Origin: an uncultured Collinsella sp. | GTDB lineage: Bacteria > Actinomycetota > Coriobacteriia > Coriobacteriales > Coriobacteriaceae | Direction: 5' to 3' | Assembly (NCBI GenBank): GCA_937989875.1 | Contig: CALKBO010000029.1 | Coordinates: 62,001-126,000 of the forward strand | Length of the DNA: 64,000 nt | Part shown: positions 1 through 8,952 of the stretch, one piece after another | Layout: every line of letters begins with the position of its first letter | Numbering within the stretch: the stretch's first letter is position 1 | Notes under the pieces: model-generated | Seen by the model: the letters and a program-made list of their open reading frames with translations, nothing else | Told to the model about the DNA's origin: nothing | Databases searched by the model: none | Position numbers and translations under genes: made by a program

Positions 1-248
1 CCGTTCAGAATGCGTACCTCAACCAGGACACGTCGCTCACCTGCGCCCCCGGCACGGCTGAGCGTGTGGACGCGATTGTCGCTAAGTTGATCGAGGACGC
101 GCACGATCGCGCTCTGCAGATCCTCAAGGAGAACAAGTTCAAGCTCCATGAGCTGGCTCGTTATCTGTACAAGAAGGAGACCATCACGGGCGAGGAGTTC
201 ATGAACCTCCTTACGCGCGAGAATCCGCTGATGCCCAAGCAACAGTAA
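1..248 (+). CDS. ftsH: C-terminal end of ATP-dependent zinc metalloprotease FtsH (partial)
   Basis: The reading frame is open from base 3 and ends at a TAA at 246-248, so only about 81 C-terminal residues are visible. They form the helical end of the FtsH M41 peptidase domain: the pattern VDaIVaklIedAhdrA, a middle ILkenkfkLhelAryL, then kEtItGeEFmnLL is the usual tail of this family. FtsH is a membrane-anchored AAA protease that degrades misfolded membrane proteins and short-lived regulators. The AAA module and the HExxH site lie outside the window, so the name rests on the tail alone. An intrinsic terminator follows directly. Confidence 0.75.
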   Translation, partial: VQNAYLNQDTSLTCAPGTAERVDAIVAKLIEDAHDRALQILKENKFKLHELARYLYKKETITGEEFMNLLTRENPLMPKQQ

Positions 249-275
249 AGCCGCGGTCGAACCAGTAAACGCCGA

Positions 276-312
276 CGCCCCATTTGAGCAGCTTCCTCAA
301 ATGGGGCGTTTT
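276..312 (+). terminator. Intrinsic terminator after ftsH
   Basis: A 13-bp perfect stem (276-288 with 296-308) with a 7-base loop is followed by a short T-run. It separates the ftsH end from the next gene. Confidence 0.85.
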
Positions 313-329
313 GCTTGAGAGGGATGGAA

Positions 330-785
330 ATGAAGATCGTGGTGAGCGCCTGCTTGATGGGCGAGAGCTGCAAGTATAACGGGCTCGACAACTATCATCG
401 CGAGTTGGTCGAGGCCTGCGAGCGTACTGGGACCGAGGTCCTCTTGGTGTGCCCTGAGGTCTTTGGGGGCCTGCCCACGCCGCGCAAGCCGTCCGAAATT
501 GTGAACGGCGAGGTCCGTACCTGCGAGGGTACCTCAGTCGATCGCGAGTTTCGCCAGGGTGCTCAGCGCGCGTTTGATATGTGCGAGCAGGCAGGCGGAC
601 CGGAAGAGATAGTCGCGTGCATCCTGCAAGATCGCAGTCCCTCGTGCGGCGTCGGCCGTATCTACGACGGAACCTTCAGCGGCACGCTCACCGCGGGCAA
701 CGGTGTTTTCGTCGACCTGCTCCTGCGCCACGGCTACCGTGTGATCCCGGCAAGCGAGTTCGACCCCAGCATGCTGGAGCAATAA
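330..785 (+). CDS. DUF523 family protein
   Basis: A 151-residue protein with the DUF523 hallmarks: an N-terminal SACLMGESCKYNG stretch, VCPEVFGGLPTPR, and later LQDRSPSCGVGRIYDGTF. The conserved cysteines and the small alpha/beta layout match the family, whose function is not established. The ATG at 330 was chosen because GAGAGGG lies just upstream at good spacing; ATG at 324 and TTG at 315 are in frame but run into that site and the preceding terminator. The gene stands alone between two terminators and converges with the dehydrogenase gene that follows. Confidence 0.8.
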   Translation: MKIVVSACLMGESCKYNGLDNYHRELVEACERTGTEVLLVCPEVFGGLPTPRKPSEIVNGEVRTCEGTSVDREFRQGAQRAFDMCEQAGGPEEIVACILQDRSPSCGVGRIYDGTFSGTLTAGNGVFVDLLLRHGYRVIPASEFDPSMLEQ

Positions 786-824
786 AAAACCACCACAAAG
801 GTGCTGCTCCCTTGTGGTGGTTTT
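784..824. terminator. Bidirectional terminator between convergent genes
   Basis: An ACCACCACAAAG arm pairs with CTTGTGGTGGT, with an A-run on the left and a T-run on the right, so it can end transcription from both sides. Almost the same stem recurs at 8426-8467. Confidence 0.85.
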
Positions 825-833
825 GGGTTAGAA

Positions 834-1916
834 CTAGAGGGTGTGGCCGTAGGCGTTTGCGGCCTTGATGGCGGCGGCGAACTTTTCGTCGGTGAAGGGC
901 TCGGGGTTGCCCTGCTTCCACTCGTTGGCGGCGTGCGCGTACTCGCACAGGGCCGGGATATCGGACTCGGAAAGCCCGACCTGCTCAAGCGTCACGGGCA
1001 GGCCCATCTGCTTGTTAAAGGCGGCGTAGCGCTCGAGGTTCTCGGTATCGCCCGTATAGGCAAACAGTACCAGCACGCCCAGGCTCACGACCTCGCCGTG
1101 TAGGTAGGAGCCCTCGCGTGGAATGCTGCAGGTGGCGTTGTAGAACGCGTGCGCTACGCTCGAGTTGTAGTAGTAATCGTTCTGGTTGGTCAGGTTGGAA
1201 ACGTAGCCCGTGTTGACTACGATGTCGAGCGCGATCTGTTTGACGGCTTCGGTCGACTGGTTCTGGCGTACGTCCTCAAGACCCTGGACGCCGTAGGTAA
1301 ACAGCGGCTCGGAGCAGGTGTGGGCGAGTGCCAGGCCAAGACCGGCGGTGTGCTCCAAATTACCGGCGCTCGTGGCGTACTCAACCTCGGGCTGCTTGGA
1401 CAGGGCATCGCCCACGCCAGCCCAGAAGTACTCCGCCGGAGCCTCGGCGATGATCTTGGGATTGATGAAGATGTGCGCGGGTCGGTTGGGGTACGAATAG
1501 CCCTCGAGCGAGCCGTCGTCGTTGTAGACAACGGCAATGGCGGTCGCGGCCGAGCAGTTGGAGCAGATCGTCGGCACGGTAAAGACGATCTTCTTGAGCT
1601 CGATGGCCGCCGTCTTGACGGTATCGAGCGCCTTGCCGCCGCCACAGGCAATGAGCACGTCGGCTTCCTGGCAGGCGGGGGAGTTTACGACCTTGGCGAT
1701 ATTGGCCCGCGTGCTGTTGGTGCCATAGACACGCGTCTCTAGAATCTCGACATCGGTACCTTCAAGCGCCGCCTCGATGCCCGGCAGCGCTGCAGCCAGT
1801 GCCCGCTTGCCACCGATGATCGCGACCTTGGTCGCTCCGTACTCGGCCAGCGCGCCGGGCAGTTCGTCAAAGCAATCTTCGCCGACGGTATAGTCGCTCA
1901 TTCCAATTGTGCGCAT
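834..1916 (-). CDS. Iron-containing alcohol dehydrogenase, glycerol dehydrogenase-like
   Basis: A 360-residue protein of the GldA/DHQS-like fold. It has the NAD-binding CGGGKALDT loop at residues 91-99 and three expected metal ligands: Asp170 in AGVGDALSK, His256 in SSVAHAF and His273 in SYLHGE. Members oxidise glycerol or related polyols with NAD and a divalent metal; the exact substrate cannot be read from the sequence, so no gene symbol is given. It is a single gene transcribed away from the ileS T-box leader and it converges on the DUF523 gene. The start is the only well placed ATG, with an A/G-rich site upstream. Confidence 0.85.
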   Translation of the reverse strand: MRTIGMSDYTVGEDCFDELPGALAEYGATKVAIIGGKRALAAALPGIEAALEGTDVEILETRVYGTNSTRANIAKVVNSPACQEADVLIACGGGKALDTVKTAAIELKKIVFTVPTICSNCSAATAIAVVYNDDGSLEGYSYPNRPAHIFINPKIIAEAPAEYFWAGVGDALSKQPEVEYATSAGNLEHTAGLGLALAHTCSEPLFTYGVQGLEDVRQNQSTEAVKQIALDIVVNTGYVSNLTNQNDYYYNSSVAHAFYNATCSIPREGSYLHGEVVSLGVLVLFAYTGDTENLERYAAFNKQMGLPVTLEQVGLSESDIPALCEYAHAANEWKQGNPEPFTDEKFAAAIKAANAYGHTL

Positions 1917-2069
1917 AGGTACCTTCTTTCGTGAGATGGAGTGCTTTCAGGTATTTTGCTCCTAGAGAATGCTCGCGACCACGATAAATTTCTAAAATAT
2001 GAAACCAATGTTGAGGGTTTTTCGCCGGCGCGGAACGTGCTAGCATACACCGCATGAGCATTGATGGGG
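1917..2069. other. Divergent spacer between dehydrogenase gene and T-box leader
   Basis: No gene is seen. The A+T-rich stretch near 1985-2010 and a TAGCAT at 2041-2046 just beyond could belong to the divergent promoters, but no convincing -35/-10 pair could be fixed. Confidence 0.4.
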
Positions 2070-2362
2070 ACGAGTAGTCGGCCGTCCGCATGCTACAGAG
2101 AGCGGGGAGCGCTGAGAACCCGTGCATGCGACCGATGAAAATCACCCCGGAGCTGCGGTCCCAACGGATGTGCCGCACAGGCACATCTTAGTAGATATCG
2201 CCGAGATGGTCGTCGATACAGGCCAGCCGAGTAACGGATGCGAGCGCGCGATTACGCGGGCGAGGGCATCTAAGCTGGGTGGTTAAGCGAAGAGCTTTTG
2301 CGGGCGTACAGCTCGTTTTGTGGCGCTTCGTCCCAGCTTGTAGGGACGGGCGCTTTTTTGGT
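2070..2362 (+). promoter_or_regulatory. T-box riboswitch (tRNA-Ile) with transcription terminator, leader of ileS
   Basis: The leader shows the parts of a T-box in order. Stem I has AGAGAG and GCTGAGA signals, then a specifier loop with GAAAATCACC followed by GGAG; the specifier codon is ATC (Ile) at 2141-2143. A hairpin lies at 2167-2187 and a further stem near 2236-2270. The T-box sequence AAGCTGGGTGGTTAAGCG is at 2272-2289, with TGGT at 2280-2283 able to pair with the tRNA ACCA end. Its antiterminator partner CCCAGCTT ends at 2339. That strand is shared with a competing terminator (about 2323-2353 plus six T). Uncharged tRNA-Ile should therefore favour read-through into ileS. Confidence 0.92.
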
Positions 2363-2402
2363 GCCCAATGGGCGTGCGCGCCCACGACATGAAAGGGGTA
2401 CC

Positions 2403-5204
2403 GTGGCAAACGAGTACAAGCAGACGATGAATCTGCCCAAGACCGGTTTTCCCATGCGTGCCGGTCTTTCCAAGTCCGAGCCCAAGCGACTCAAGGACTG
2501 GCAGGACAACAAGGTCTACGAGCAAGTTCTAAAGAAGAACGAGGGTCACAAGAAGTTCGTGCTGCACGACGGCCCTCCGTACGCCAACGGCCCGATCCAC
2601 ATCGGCCATGCCATGAACAAGATCTCCAAGGACATGATCAACCGCTACTGGATGATGCAGGGTTATGAGGTTCCCTATGTCCCCGGTTGGGACTGCCACG
2701 GCCAGCCGATCGAGCACAAGGTCGAGGAGAAGCTCGGCACCGAGAAGTTCAACCAGACCCCCACGGCCAAGATCCGTGAGCTCTGCAACGAGTTCGCTGT
2801 CGAGAACATCGAGCTGCAGAAGGCCGGCTTCCGTCGTCTGGGCGTGCTCGGCGACTGGGACAACCCCTACCTGACGCTCTATCACCAGCACGATGCCGCC
2901 GACATCGAGGTCTTCAAGGCCATGTTCGATAAGGGCATGATCTATCGCGGCCACAAGCCGGTTCACTGGTGCAAGCACTGCCACACCGCGCTAGCCGAGG
3001 CCGAGATTGAGTACTCCGACGAGACGAGCCCGTCCATTTTCGTGCGCTTCGAGATGACTTCCAAGCCCGCCGGCCTCGAGAACTTCGACGGCCCGGTTGA
3101 CTTTATCATCTGGACGACCACGCCGTGGACCATCCCCTCCGACCAGGCCGTTTCCCTCAAGCCCGGCGCCGCCTACGTTGCCGTTGAGCACGATGGTCGT
3201 GCCGAGGTCATGCTCGAGGACCTGGCTCCCAAGTGCTGTGAGGAGTTTGGCTGGGAGTACACCCCGGTTATGGTCGACGGCAAGCCCTATGTGGTTCCCG
3301 CCGAGACCTTCCACCACATCCACTACAAGCAGCCGATCTTTGACGGTGTCGAGGGTGTGGCGCTGCTGGCCGATTACGTCGGTGTCGATGACGGTACCGG
3401 TATCGTCCACAACTCGCCCGGCCACGGCGTCGACGACTACTTTGCCTGCCTCAAGGAGGGCATCACCGACATCTGCATGCCGGTCGATGACGACGGCAAG
3501 TTCTACACCGGTGAGGAGTTTGGCACCGGTGGCCCCTTCAGCGGCATGGATACCGACGAGGCCAACCCGCATATCATCGAATTCCTGCGCGAGCGCGGCA
3601 CCCTAGTCCTCGAGAAGAAGATCACGCACAGCTATCCGCACTGCTGGCGCTGCAAGCACCCGGTGCTCTTCCGTGCTACCGACCAGTGGTTCGTCTCGAT
3701 GGATAAGACCGGTTTGCGCGAGCAGGCTGGCAAAGAGGTCCGCGAGAACGTCAAGTGGTATCCGGCCCACGCGGCAAACCGCATCGGTGCCATGGTCGAG
3801 CAGCGTCCCGACTGGTGCATCAGCCGTCAGCGCAACTGGGGCGTGCCTATCCCCAGCTACACCTGTGCCGACTGCGGCGAGAAGGTCATGAACGACGCTA
3901 CGCTCGACGCCGTCATCAAGCTCTTCCACGAGAAGGGCTCCGACGCCTGGTTCACCGACGCTCCCGAGAGTTACCTGGGCGAGGCTTGCGTTTGCCCCAA
4001 GTGCGGCGGCCATCACCTCAAGGCCGATAAGGACATCCTCGACGTGTGGTGGGATTCCGGCGTCTCCTGGAAGGCCGTCTGCGAGTACCGTCCCGAGCTG
4101 GAGTATCCGGCGGATGTGTACCTCGAGGGCTCCGACCAGCACCGCGGTTGGTTCCAGAGCTCGCTGCTCACCTCGGTGGGTGCCAACGGCCACGCTCCGT
4201 ACAAGGCGGTCGTCTCACAGGGCTTCACGCTCGACGGTCAGGGCCGCAAGATGTCCAAGTCGCTCGGCAATGTCATCGACCCCAATAAGGTCTGCGACGA
4301 GATGGGCGCTGACATCATCCGTCTGTGGGTTGCGTCCGTCGATACCAGCTCCGACGTGTCCATCGACCACGAGATCCTTGCTCGTACGTCCGATGCCTAC
4401 CGTCGTTTCCGCAACACACTGCGCTTCTTGCTCTCCGAGCTCGAGGGTCAGTTTGAGCCCGAGACCGACGGCGTCGCCTTTGCCGACCTGCTGCCGCTCG
4501 ACAAGCTCATGGTTGCCCGCCTAACCCAGGTTCAGGCCGAAGTCGACGATGCCTACGCCAGCTACGAGTTCCCGCGCGCCTACCGTGCGCTCTACGACTT
4601 CGTGGTTACCGAGCTCTCCAACGTGTACCTCGACGCCCTGAAGGACCGTCTGTACTGCGATAAGCCCGGCTCGCTCGAGCGTCGCAGCGCCCAGACCGTG
4701 CTGGCCGAGCTCTTCTCGATGCTCATGCGCGACCTGCAGCCGATCCTGTCCTACACGGTTGACGAGGCCATGGCATATGCGCCCGCTGGCTGCGTCGATC
4801 ACCAGAAGTACGCCGCGCTGCTCGATTGGTACAAGTCGCCCATCACGGTCGACGAGGCCAATGAGTTTGAGGGCGTGCTCGAGGCTTCGCTCGAGCTCCG
4901 TAGCGCCGTGACCAAGGCCCTTGAGGATGCCCGTTCTGCCGGCACCTTCACCAAGAGCCAGCAGGTCCGCGTCAAGGCGGTCGTTCCCGCCGAGATGTAC
5001 GCGCTGCTGACCGGTGATAAGGCCGTCGACCTGGCCGAGTTCTACATCGTTTCCGATGTTGAGCTGACCCAGGGCGAGGAACTCTCCGTTGCCATCGAGG
5101 CAGCCGAGGGCGAGTGCTGTGACCGTTGCTGGAACTACCGCACCACCGTCGGCGAGTACAACGGCCACGCGCATATCTGCAAGCGCTGCGCGAATGCCCT
5201 TTAA
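2403..5204 (+). CDS. ileS: Isoleucyl-tRNA synthetase
   Basis: A 933-residue class I synthetase that charges tRNA-Ile in the cytoplasm. The HIGH motif is at residues 66-69 (PIHIGHAMNK) and KMSKS at 616-620 (GRKMSKSLGN), with the long editing domain between them and a C-terminal zinc finger (CCDRCW with CKRC) typical of bacterial IleRS. The GTG at 2403 was chosen because AAAGGGG lies seven bases upstream; longer readings would run back into the T-box terminator. Expression is predicted to respond to uncharged tRNA-Ile, and the enzyme ends its own transcription unit at a strong terminator. Confidence 0.97.
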   Translation: MANEYKQTMNLPKTGFPMRAGLSKSEPKRLKDWQDNKVYEQVLKKNEGHKKFVLHDGPPYANGPIHIGHAMNKISKDMINRYWMMQGYEVPYVPGWDCHGQPIEHKVEEKLGTEKFNQTPTAKIRELCNEFAVENIELQKAGFRRLGVLGDWDNPYLTLYHQHDAADIEVFKAMFDKGMIYRGHKPVHWCKHCHTALAEAEIEYSDETSPSIFVRFEMTSKPAGLENFDGPVDFIIWTTTPWTIPSDQAVSLKPGAAYVAVEHDGRAEVMLEDLAPKCCEEFGWEYTPVMVDGKPYVVPAETFHHIHYKQPIFDGVEGVALLADYVGVDDGTGIVHNSPGHGVDDYFACLKEGITDICMPVDDDGKFYTGEEFGTGGPFSGMDTDEANPHIIEFLRERGTLVLEKKITHSYPHCWRCKHPVLFRATDQWFVSMDKTGLREQAGKEVRENVKWYPAHAANRIGAMVEQRPDWCISRQRNWGVPIPSYTCADCGEKVMNDATLDAVIKLFHEKGSDAWFTDAPESYLGEACVCPKCGGHHLKADKDILDVWWDSGVSWKAVCEYRPELEYPADVYLEGSDQHRGWFQSSLLTSVGANGHAPYKAVVSQGFTLDGQGRKMSKSLGNVIDPNKVCDEMGADIIRLWVASVDTSSDVSIDHEILARTSDAYRRFRNTLRFLLSELEGQFEPETDGVAFADLLPLDKLMVARLTQVQAEVDDAYASYEFPRAYRALYDFVVTELSNVYLDALKDRLYCDKPGSLERRSAQTVLAELFSMLMRDLQPILSYTVDEAMAYAPAGCVDHQKYAALLDWYKSPITVDEANEFEGVLEASLELRSAVTKALEDARSAGTFTKSQQVRVKAVVPAEMYALLTGDKAVDLAEFYIVSDVELTQGEELSVAIEAAEGECCDRCWNYRTTVGEYNGHAHICKRCANAL

Positions 5205-5274
5205 GGCACGGTAACTCGGCATTTTAGTTATTGGGAGAATTTGGACGCCTTCGGCCCATTTGCTCCGCTGAATA

Positions 5275-5313
5275 AAAGCGGCATTCTGTTTTTCGGAATG
5301 CCGCTTTCTTTTT
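5275..5313 (+). terminator. Intrinsic terminator after ileS
   Basis: AAAGCGGCATTC pairs with GAATGCCGCTTT around an 8-base loop and is followed by a T-run. Confidence 0.88.
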
Positions 5314-5426
5314 ATGCTGGTTATTTATCTGGCGTTAGCGAATATGTCGTGCGCTCTGCGTGTGGCAATATAAGATGGTTAATTGCGTTAAACGGAATTC
5401 GATGTTCTTGAGGGTAGGGGATTGAT

Positions 5427-6026
5427 TTGGGTCGTGCTGGGGATATGACGCCGCCTTTGCGTTGGCGGTTGGGTGTTGCTGGTGGGGTGGCGCTGGTTGT
5501 GCTGCTTGTTGACCAGCTGACCAAGCTTGCGGTTCGTGCCGCGGGCGACGCTTTGCATGTGACTGTTATCCCCGGTGTGATCGACTTTCTATTTGTCCGC
5601 AATATCGGTGCTGCCTTTAGCATGGGCGAGGGGCATGGCATCGCGTTTGCCGTGCTGGCGTTGGCGGTCATTATCGCTATTGCCGTGTACTTGCTTCGCG
5701 CGCCCCAGCTTGCTCGCTTGGAGGTTGTGGGCATGGCTATGGTCGCGGGCGGCGCCATTGGCAACGCGATCGACCGTCTGACTTTTGGCTTTGTGACCGA
5801 TTTTATTGCCACCACCTTCATCGACTTTCCCGTCTTTAACGTGGCCGATATCGGCATCACCGTAGGCGTTGTGCTTGCCCTCATCGGCTACATGTTCTTG
5901 AGCCCTGCGGCCCGCGAAGTCGATGCGACTGCCGAGCTCAATGCCCGTGATGAGGCCCGCGCCAAGCGCAAAGCCAAGCAGCGTGGGGAGCGTGCCCGCA
6001 AGATTCGCGAAAGGAATGAGCGTTAA
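5427..6026 (+). CDS. lspA: Lipoprotein signal peptidase II
   Basis: A membrane aspartyl protease that cleaves the signal peptide of prolipoproteins. About four transmembrane helices are visible, with the family motifs RNIGAAFSMG, GGAIGNAIDR and FNVADIGI; the catalytic pair is Asp116 and Asp141. A charged tail of about 45 residues rich in Arg, Lys and Glu follows the last helix, longer than in typical LspA. The start is uncertain: TTG at 5427 has AGGGTAGGGG six bases upstream, while ATG at 5445 has a closer, weaker site. The stop overlaps the next start by one base (TAATG), so lspA and rluD are coupled. Confidence 0.92.
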   Translation: MGRAGDMTPPLRWRLGVAGGVALVVLLVDQLTKLAVRAAGDALHVTVIPGVIDFLFVRNIGAAFSMGEGHGIAFAVLALAVIIAIAVYLLRAPQLARLEVVGMAMVAGGAIGNAIDRLTFGFVTDFIATTFIDFPVFNVADIGITVGVVLALIGYMFLSPAAREVDATAELNARDEARAKRKAKQRGERARKIRERNER

Positions 6027-7039
6027 TGGCCGACATCCATATTCTTGTTGCCGACGATTGCTCTGGCCAGCGTCTCGACGCCTTTCTGGGTGCCAACGAC
6101 GGCTGCCCCACGCGCTCTGCCTGCGCGCATCTGATCGAGGGCGGCGCCGTAATCGTGAACGGCGAGACCTGCCTATCAAAAAAATATGCTGTGCGCTCCG
6201 GTGACCGTATCTCGGTCGACCTGCCCGAGCCGCATGATCCCACTGATGTGATTCCCGAGGCCATCCCCCTCGATATCCGTTACGAGGACGACTACCTCAT
6301 CGTGCTCTCCAAGCAGCGCGGCCTGGTGTGCCATCCCGCCCATGGCCACGAGAGCGGCACGCTTGCGAACGCTCTGGTCTACCACTGCGGCATTGACCAT
6401 CTGGGTACCGTGCAGGGTGAGGACCGCCCCGGCATCGTGCATCGTTTAGATTGCGATACCTCGGGCCTCATGCTTGCGGCAAAAGACGACGACACGCAGC
6501 GCGCACTCCAAAATCTCATTCGCACGCGCACGCTCGATCGTCGCTATATCACGCTCGTTCACGGACATATCGCTATGGATGAGGGCACCATTAACACCGG
6601 CATTGCCCGTTCTACGCGTGACCGTGTCAAGATGGCGGTTTCGGACGATCCTTTCGCGCGCCAGGCCATTACGACCTTTAATGTCCTCGAGCGCTTCGAT
6701 TCCACGCGTTTTGACGACGGCTATACGCTCGTCGAGTGCCACCTGTTTACGGGCCGCACACATCAGATTCGCGTGCATATGCGCCATATCAACCACGCCT
6801 GCGTGGGCGATCCGCTCTACGGCAAGTGCGATGCACGCGCCGATCAGGGTCTGACCAGGCAATTCCTTCATTCCTGGCGTGTTGCATTCGACCATCCCGT
6901 GACGGGGGAGCGCATTGAGTGCCGCGACGAGCTGCCGTGGGATCTCGCTGCGGTTCTTGACGACCTGGCCCCGCGCTCGCTTGGTCGCACCGCTGCCGGC
7001 GACGAGATCGTTCCTCAGCTCGGTCTTCTCGAAGCCTAG
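6026..7039 (+). CDS. rluD: RluA/RluD-family pseudouridine synthase
   Basis: A 337-residue enzyme that isomerises uridine to pseudouridine in RNA, most likely 23S rRNA. An S4-like RNA-binding domain occupies roughly residues 10-75, followed by the catalytic domain with GIVHRLDCDTSG, where Asp142 is the nucleophile, and the later TGRTHQIRVHM motif. The lspA-rluD pair is a common arrangement. The exact uridine targets cannot be read from sequence, so the symbol is by family. Confidence 0.9.
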   Translation: MADIHILVADDCSGQRLDAFLGANDGCPTRSACAHLIEGGAVIVNGETCLSKKYAVRSGDRISVDLPEPHDPTDVIPEAIPLDIRYEDDYLIVLSKQRGLVCHPAHGHESGTLANALVYHCGIDHLGTVQGEDRPGIVHRLDCDTSGLMLAAKDDDTQRALQNLIRTRTLDRRYITLVHGHIAMDEGTINTGIARSTRDRVKMAVSDDPFARQAITTFNVLERFDSTRFDDGYTLVECHLFTGRTHQIRVHMRHINHACVGDPLYGKCDARADQGLTRQFLHSWRVAFDHPVTGERIECRDELPWDLAAVLDDLAPRSLGRTAAGDEIVPQLGLLEA

Positions 7040-7121
7040 TCAGTATTAGGTGGTTTCTTGAACGCCCCTAGCCTGCGGTAAGATATACGATTGTTTACGT
7101 AACGCGTTCCTGGGAGCCTGC

Positions 7122-8417
7122 ATGCTCGCCTTTTTACAAACCAACACGCCCATCGTGATCTTCAACCAGATTGTCGTCACGCTGCTCACGGTCTGCTTTC
7201 TGTACCAGGTGGTCTTCTTTGTCATCGGTGCTCTTCGTGGCGAGGTCGCGCCTCCCAAGGCCAAAAAACTCCACCGCTATGCCTTCTTTATCGCGGCGCA
7301 TAACGAGGAGGCCGTGATCGCCAACCTCGTTCGCTCCATCAAGGACCAGGATTATCCGTCCGAGCTTATCAAGGTCTTTGTGGTCGCCGATGCCTGCACC
7401 GACAACACGGCACAGCTTGCGCGCGAGGCGGGCGCCATTGTCTATGAGCGCAACGACCTTGCCCGCAAGGGTAAGAGCTGGGTCATGGACTTTGGTTTCG
7501 ACCGTATCCTTAACGAGTATCCGGATACGTTTGAAGGTTACTTTATCTTCGATGCCGATAACGTCATCTCCCGCGATTACGTCTCCAAGATGAACGATGC
7601 CTTTGACCAGGGCTTCCATGTGGTCACGAGCTATCGCAATTCCAAAAACTTCGGCAGCTCGTGGATTTCGGCGGCTAATGCTACGTGGTATCTGCGCGAG
7701 GCGCGCTTTCTCAACAACGCGCGCAACATTTGCAAGACTTCTTGCGCTGTCTCTGGTTCGGGCTACCTCATCTCCGCCAGCGTTATCGAGGGCATGCACG
7801 GTTGGCAGTTCCATACGCTGACCGAGGATATTCAGTTCACCACGTTCTGCGCCATTCACGGCATTCGCATCGGTTATGCGCCTGCGGAGTTCTTTGACGA
7901 GCAGCCCGTGACGTTTAAGGCGTCCTGGAAACAGCGCATGCGCTGGACCAAGGGCTTCTACCAGGTGTTCTTTACCTACGGTAAGCACCTGGTCAAATCG
8001 ACCTTCCGCTATCATCGCTTTGCCGCCTACGACATGTTTATGACCATCGCCCCGGGTATGCTGCTGTCCTTGATCTCGATGCTCGCTAATGCGACGTTCT
8101 TGATTGTGGGTGGCCTCTCGCATGGTTTCTTGGCAACCGAAGTCGAGATGCAGGCGTGCGCTGCTTCGCTCATTATGACCTTCGCGATGATGTATCAGAC
8201 TTTCTTCATCCTAGCGCTGCTCACGACTATCTTTGAGTACAAGCATATTCACTGCGCGCAAAAGTGGCGCCTGGTGACTAACCTGTTTACCTTCCCGATC
8301 TTTATGTTCAGCTATATCCCCATCACGGTGGCTGCGCTGTTCCTGAAGGTCGACTGGGTGCCGACGCAGCACGCCGTCAACGTCACCCTTGACGAGGTCA
8401 TGCAAGGCGCCAAATAA
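7122..8417 (+). CDS. Family 2 membrane glycosyltransferase
   Basis: A 431-residue GT2 enzyme with one N-terminal membrane helix (about 12-40), a cytoplasmic catalytic domain and about three C-terminal helices. The catalytic landmarks are the nucleotide-binding AAHNEE start at 58-63, FDADN at 143-147, TED at 234-236 and QRMRW at 271-275. The QxxRW motif and membrane layout resemble processive synthases (cellulose, hyaluronan, N-acetylglucosamine polymers) as well as related transferases. Donor and product are unknown. It forms a single-gene unit ended by a strong terminator. Confidence 0.85.
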   Translation: MLAFLQTNTPIVIFNQIVVTLLTVCFLYQVVFFVIGALRGEVAPPKAKKLHRYAFFIAAHNEEAVIANLVRSIKDQDYPSELIKVFVVADACTDNTAQLAREAGAIVYERNDLARKGKSWVMDFGFDRILNEYPDTFEGYFIFDADNVISRDYVSKMNDAFDQGFHVVTSYRNSKNFGSSWISAANATWYLREARFLNNARNICKTSCAVSGSGYLISASVIEGMHGWQFHTLTEDIQFTTFCAIHGIRIGYAPAEFFDEQPVTFKASWKQRMRWTKGFYQVFFTYGKHLVKSTFRYHRFAAYDMFMTIAPGMLLSLISMLANATFLIVGGLSHGFLATEVEMQACAASLIMTFAMMYQTFFILALLTTIFEYKHIHCAQKWRLVTNLFTFPIFMFSYIPITVAALFLKVDWVPTQHAVNVTLDEVMQGAK

Positions 8418-8425
8418 TCACCACC

Positions 8426-8467
8426 AAAACCACCACAAAGGGGAGAGGCACCTTTGTGGTGGTTTTT
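8426..8467 (+). terminator. Intrinsic terminator after the glycosyltransferase gene
   Basis: AAAACCACCACAAAGG pairs with CCTTTGTGGTGGTTTT and is followed by further T. The stem is nearly identical to the one at 784-824. Confidence 0.88.
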
Positions 8468-8498
8468 GCTTTTGCTATGCAGCTCGAGGAGGAGTCCG

Positions 8499-8921
8499 AT
8501 GTTCTATATCCCGTTTTGGATTTGCATCTTTGCCGGCGCGGCGATTGATGCCCGTGAGCGACGTTTTCCCAATGAGCTTGCCGCTGCGTGCGCGGTGGCG
8601 GCATTAGCAGGCGTTTGGCTCGACAAAGGCGTTAACACGGCGCTTGACCACGCCGGTCTTGCGGTCATCGTCTACCTTGCCCTTGTGCTCACTGAGTCGT
8701 TTTGGCGTCGTGTTCGCTGCGCTCCCGGCATCTGCATGGGAGATGCTAAGGCACTCTTCGCGCTTTGCACGCTCGATCCTATGGGTGGCATCGTGTCATT
8801 TGCCGCCGCGCTCCTGGTCCTTGCCCTCTCCTGCCTCATCACGAAATCGCGCTCCCTGCCATTGCTCCCGTTTTTGGTGCCGATTTTTGCCATAATCGAG
8901 GTCGTGGGCTGCACTTTGTAA
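8499..8921 (+). CDS. Small A24-type prepilin peptidase-like membrane protein
   Basis: A 140-residue, very hydrophobic protein with the two aspartate motifs of A24 prepilin peptidases: Asp17 in AIDARERRFPN and Asp82 in GICMGDAK (GxGD type). It lacks the N-terminal methylase domain of full PilD, as in small archaeal and actinobacterial forms. Such enzymes process type IV pilin or Tad pilin precursors at the membrane. No pilin gene is nearby. The ATG at 8499 has GAGGAGGA at ideal spacing; the GTG upstream at 8454 overlaps the terminator and was rejected. Confidence 0.75.
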   Translation: MFYIPFWICIFAGAAIDARERRFPNELAAACAVAALAGVWLDKGVNTALDHAGLAVIVYLALVLTESFWRRVRCAPGICMGDAKALFALCTLDPMGGIVSFAAALLVLALSCLITKSRSLPLLPFLVPIFAIIEVVGCTL

Positions 8922-8952
8922 CCGATTGCGCATCCTTCTTAAGGAGCATGCC

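Noticed and set aside
2298..2402. N-terminal extension of ileS
   Set aside because: It would start inside the T-box terminator; the GTG at 2403 has a clear ribosome site.
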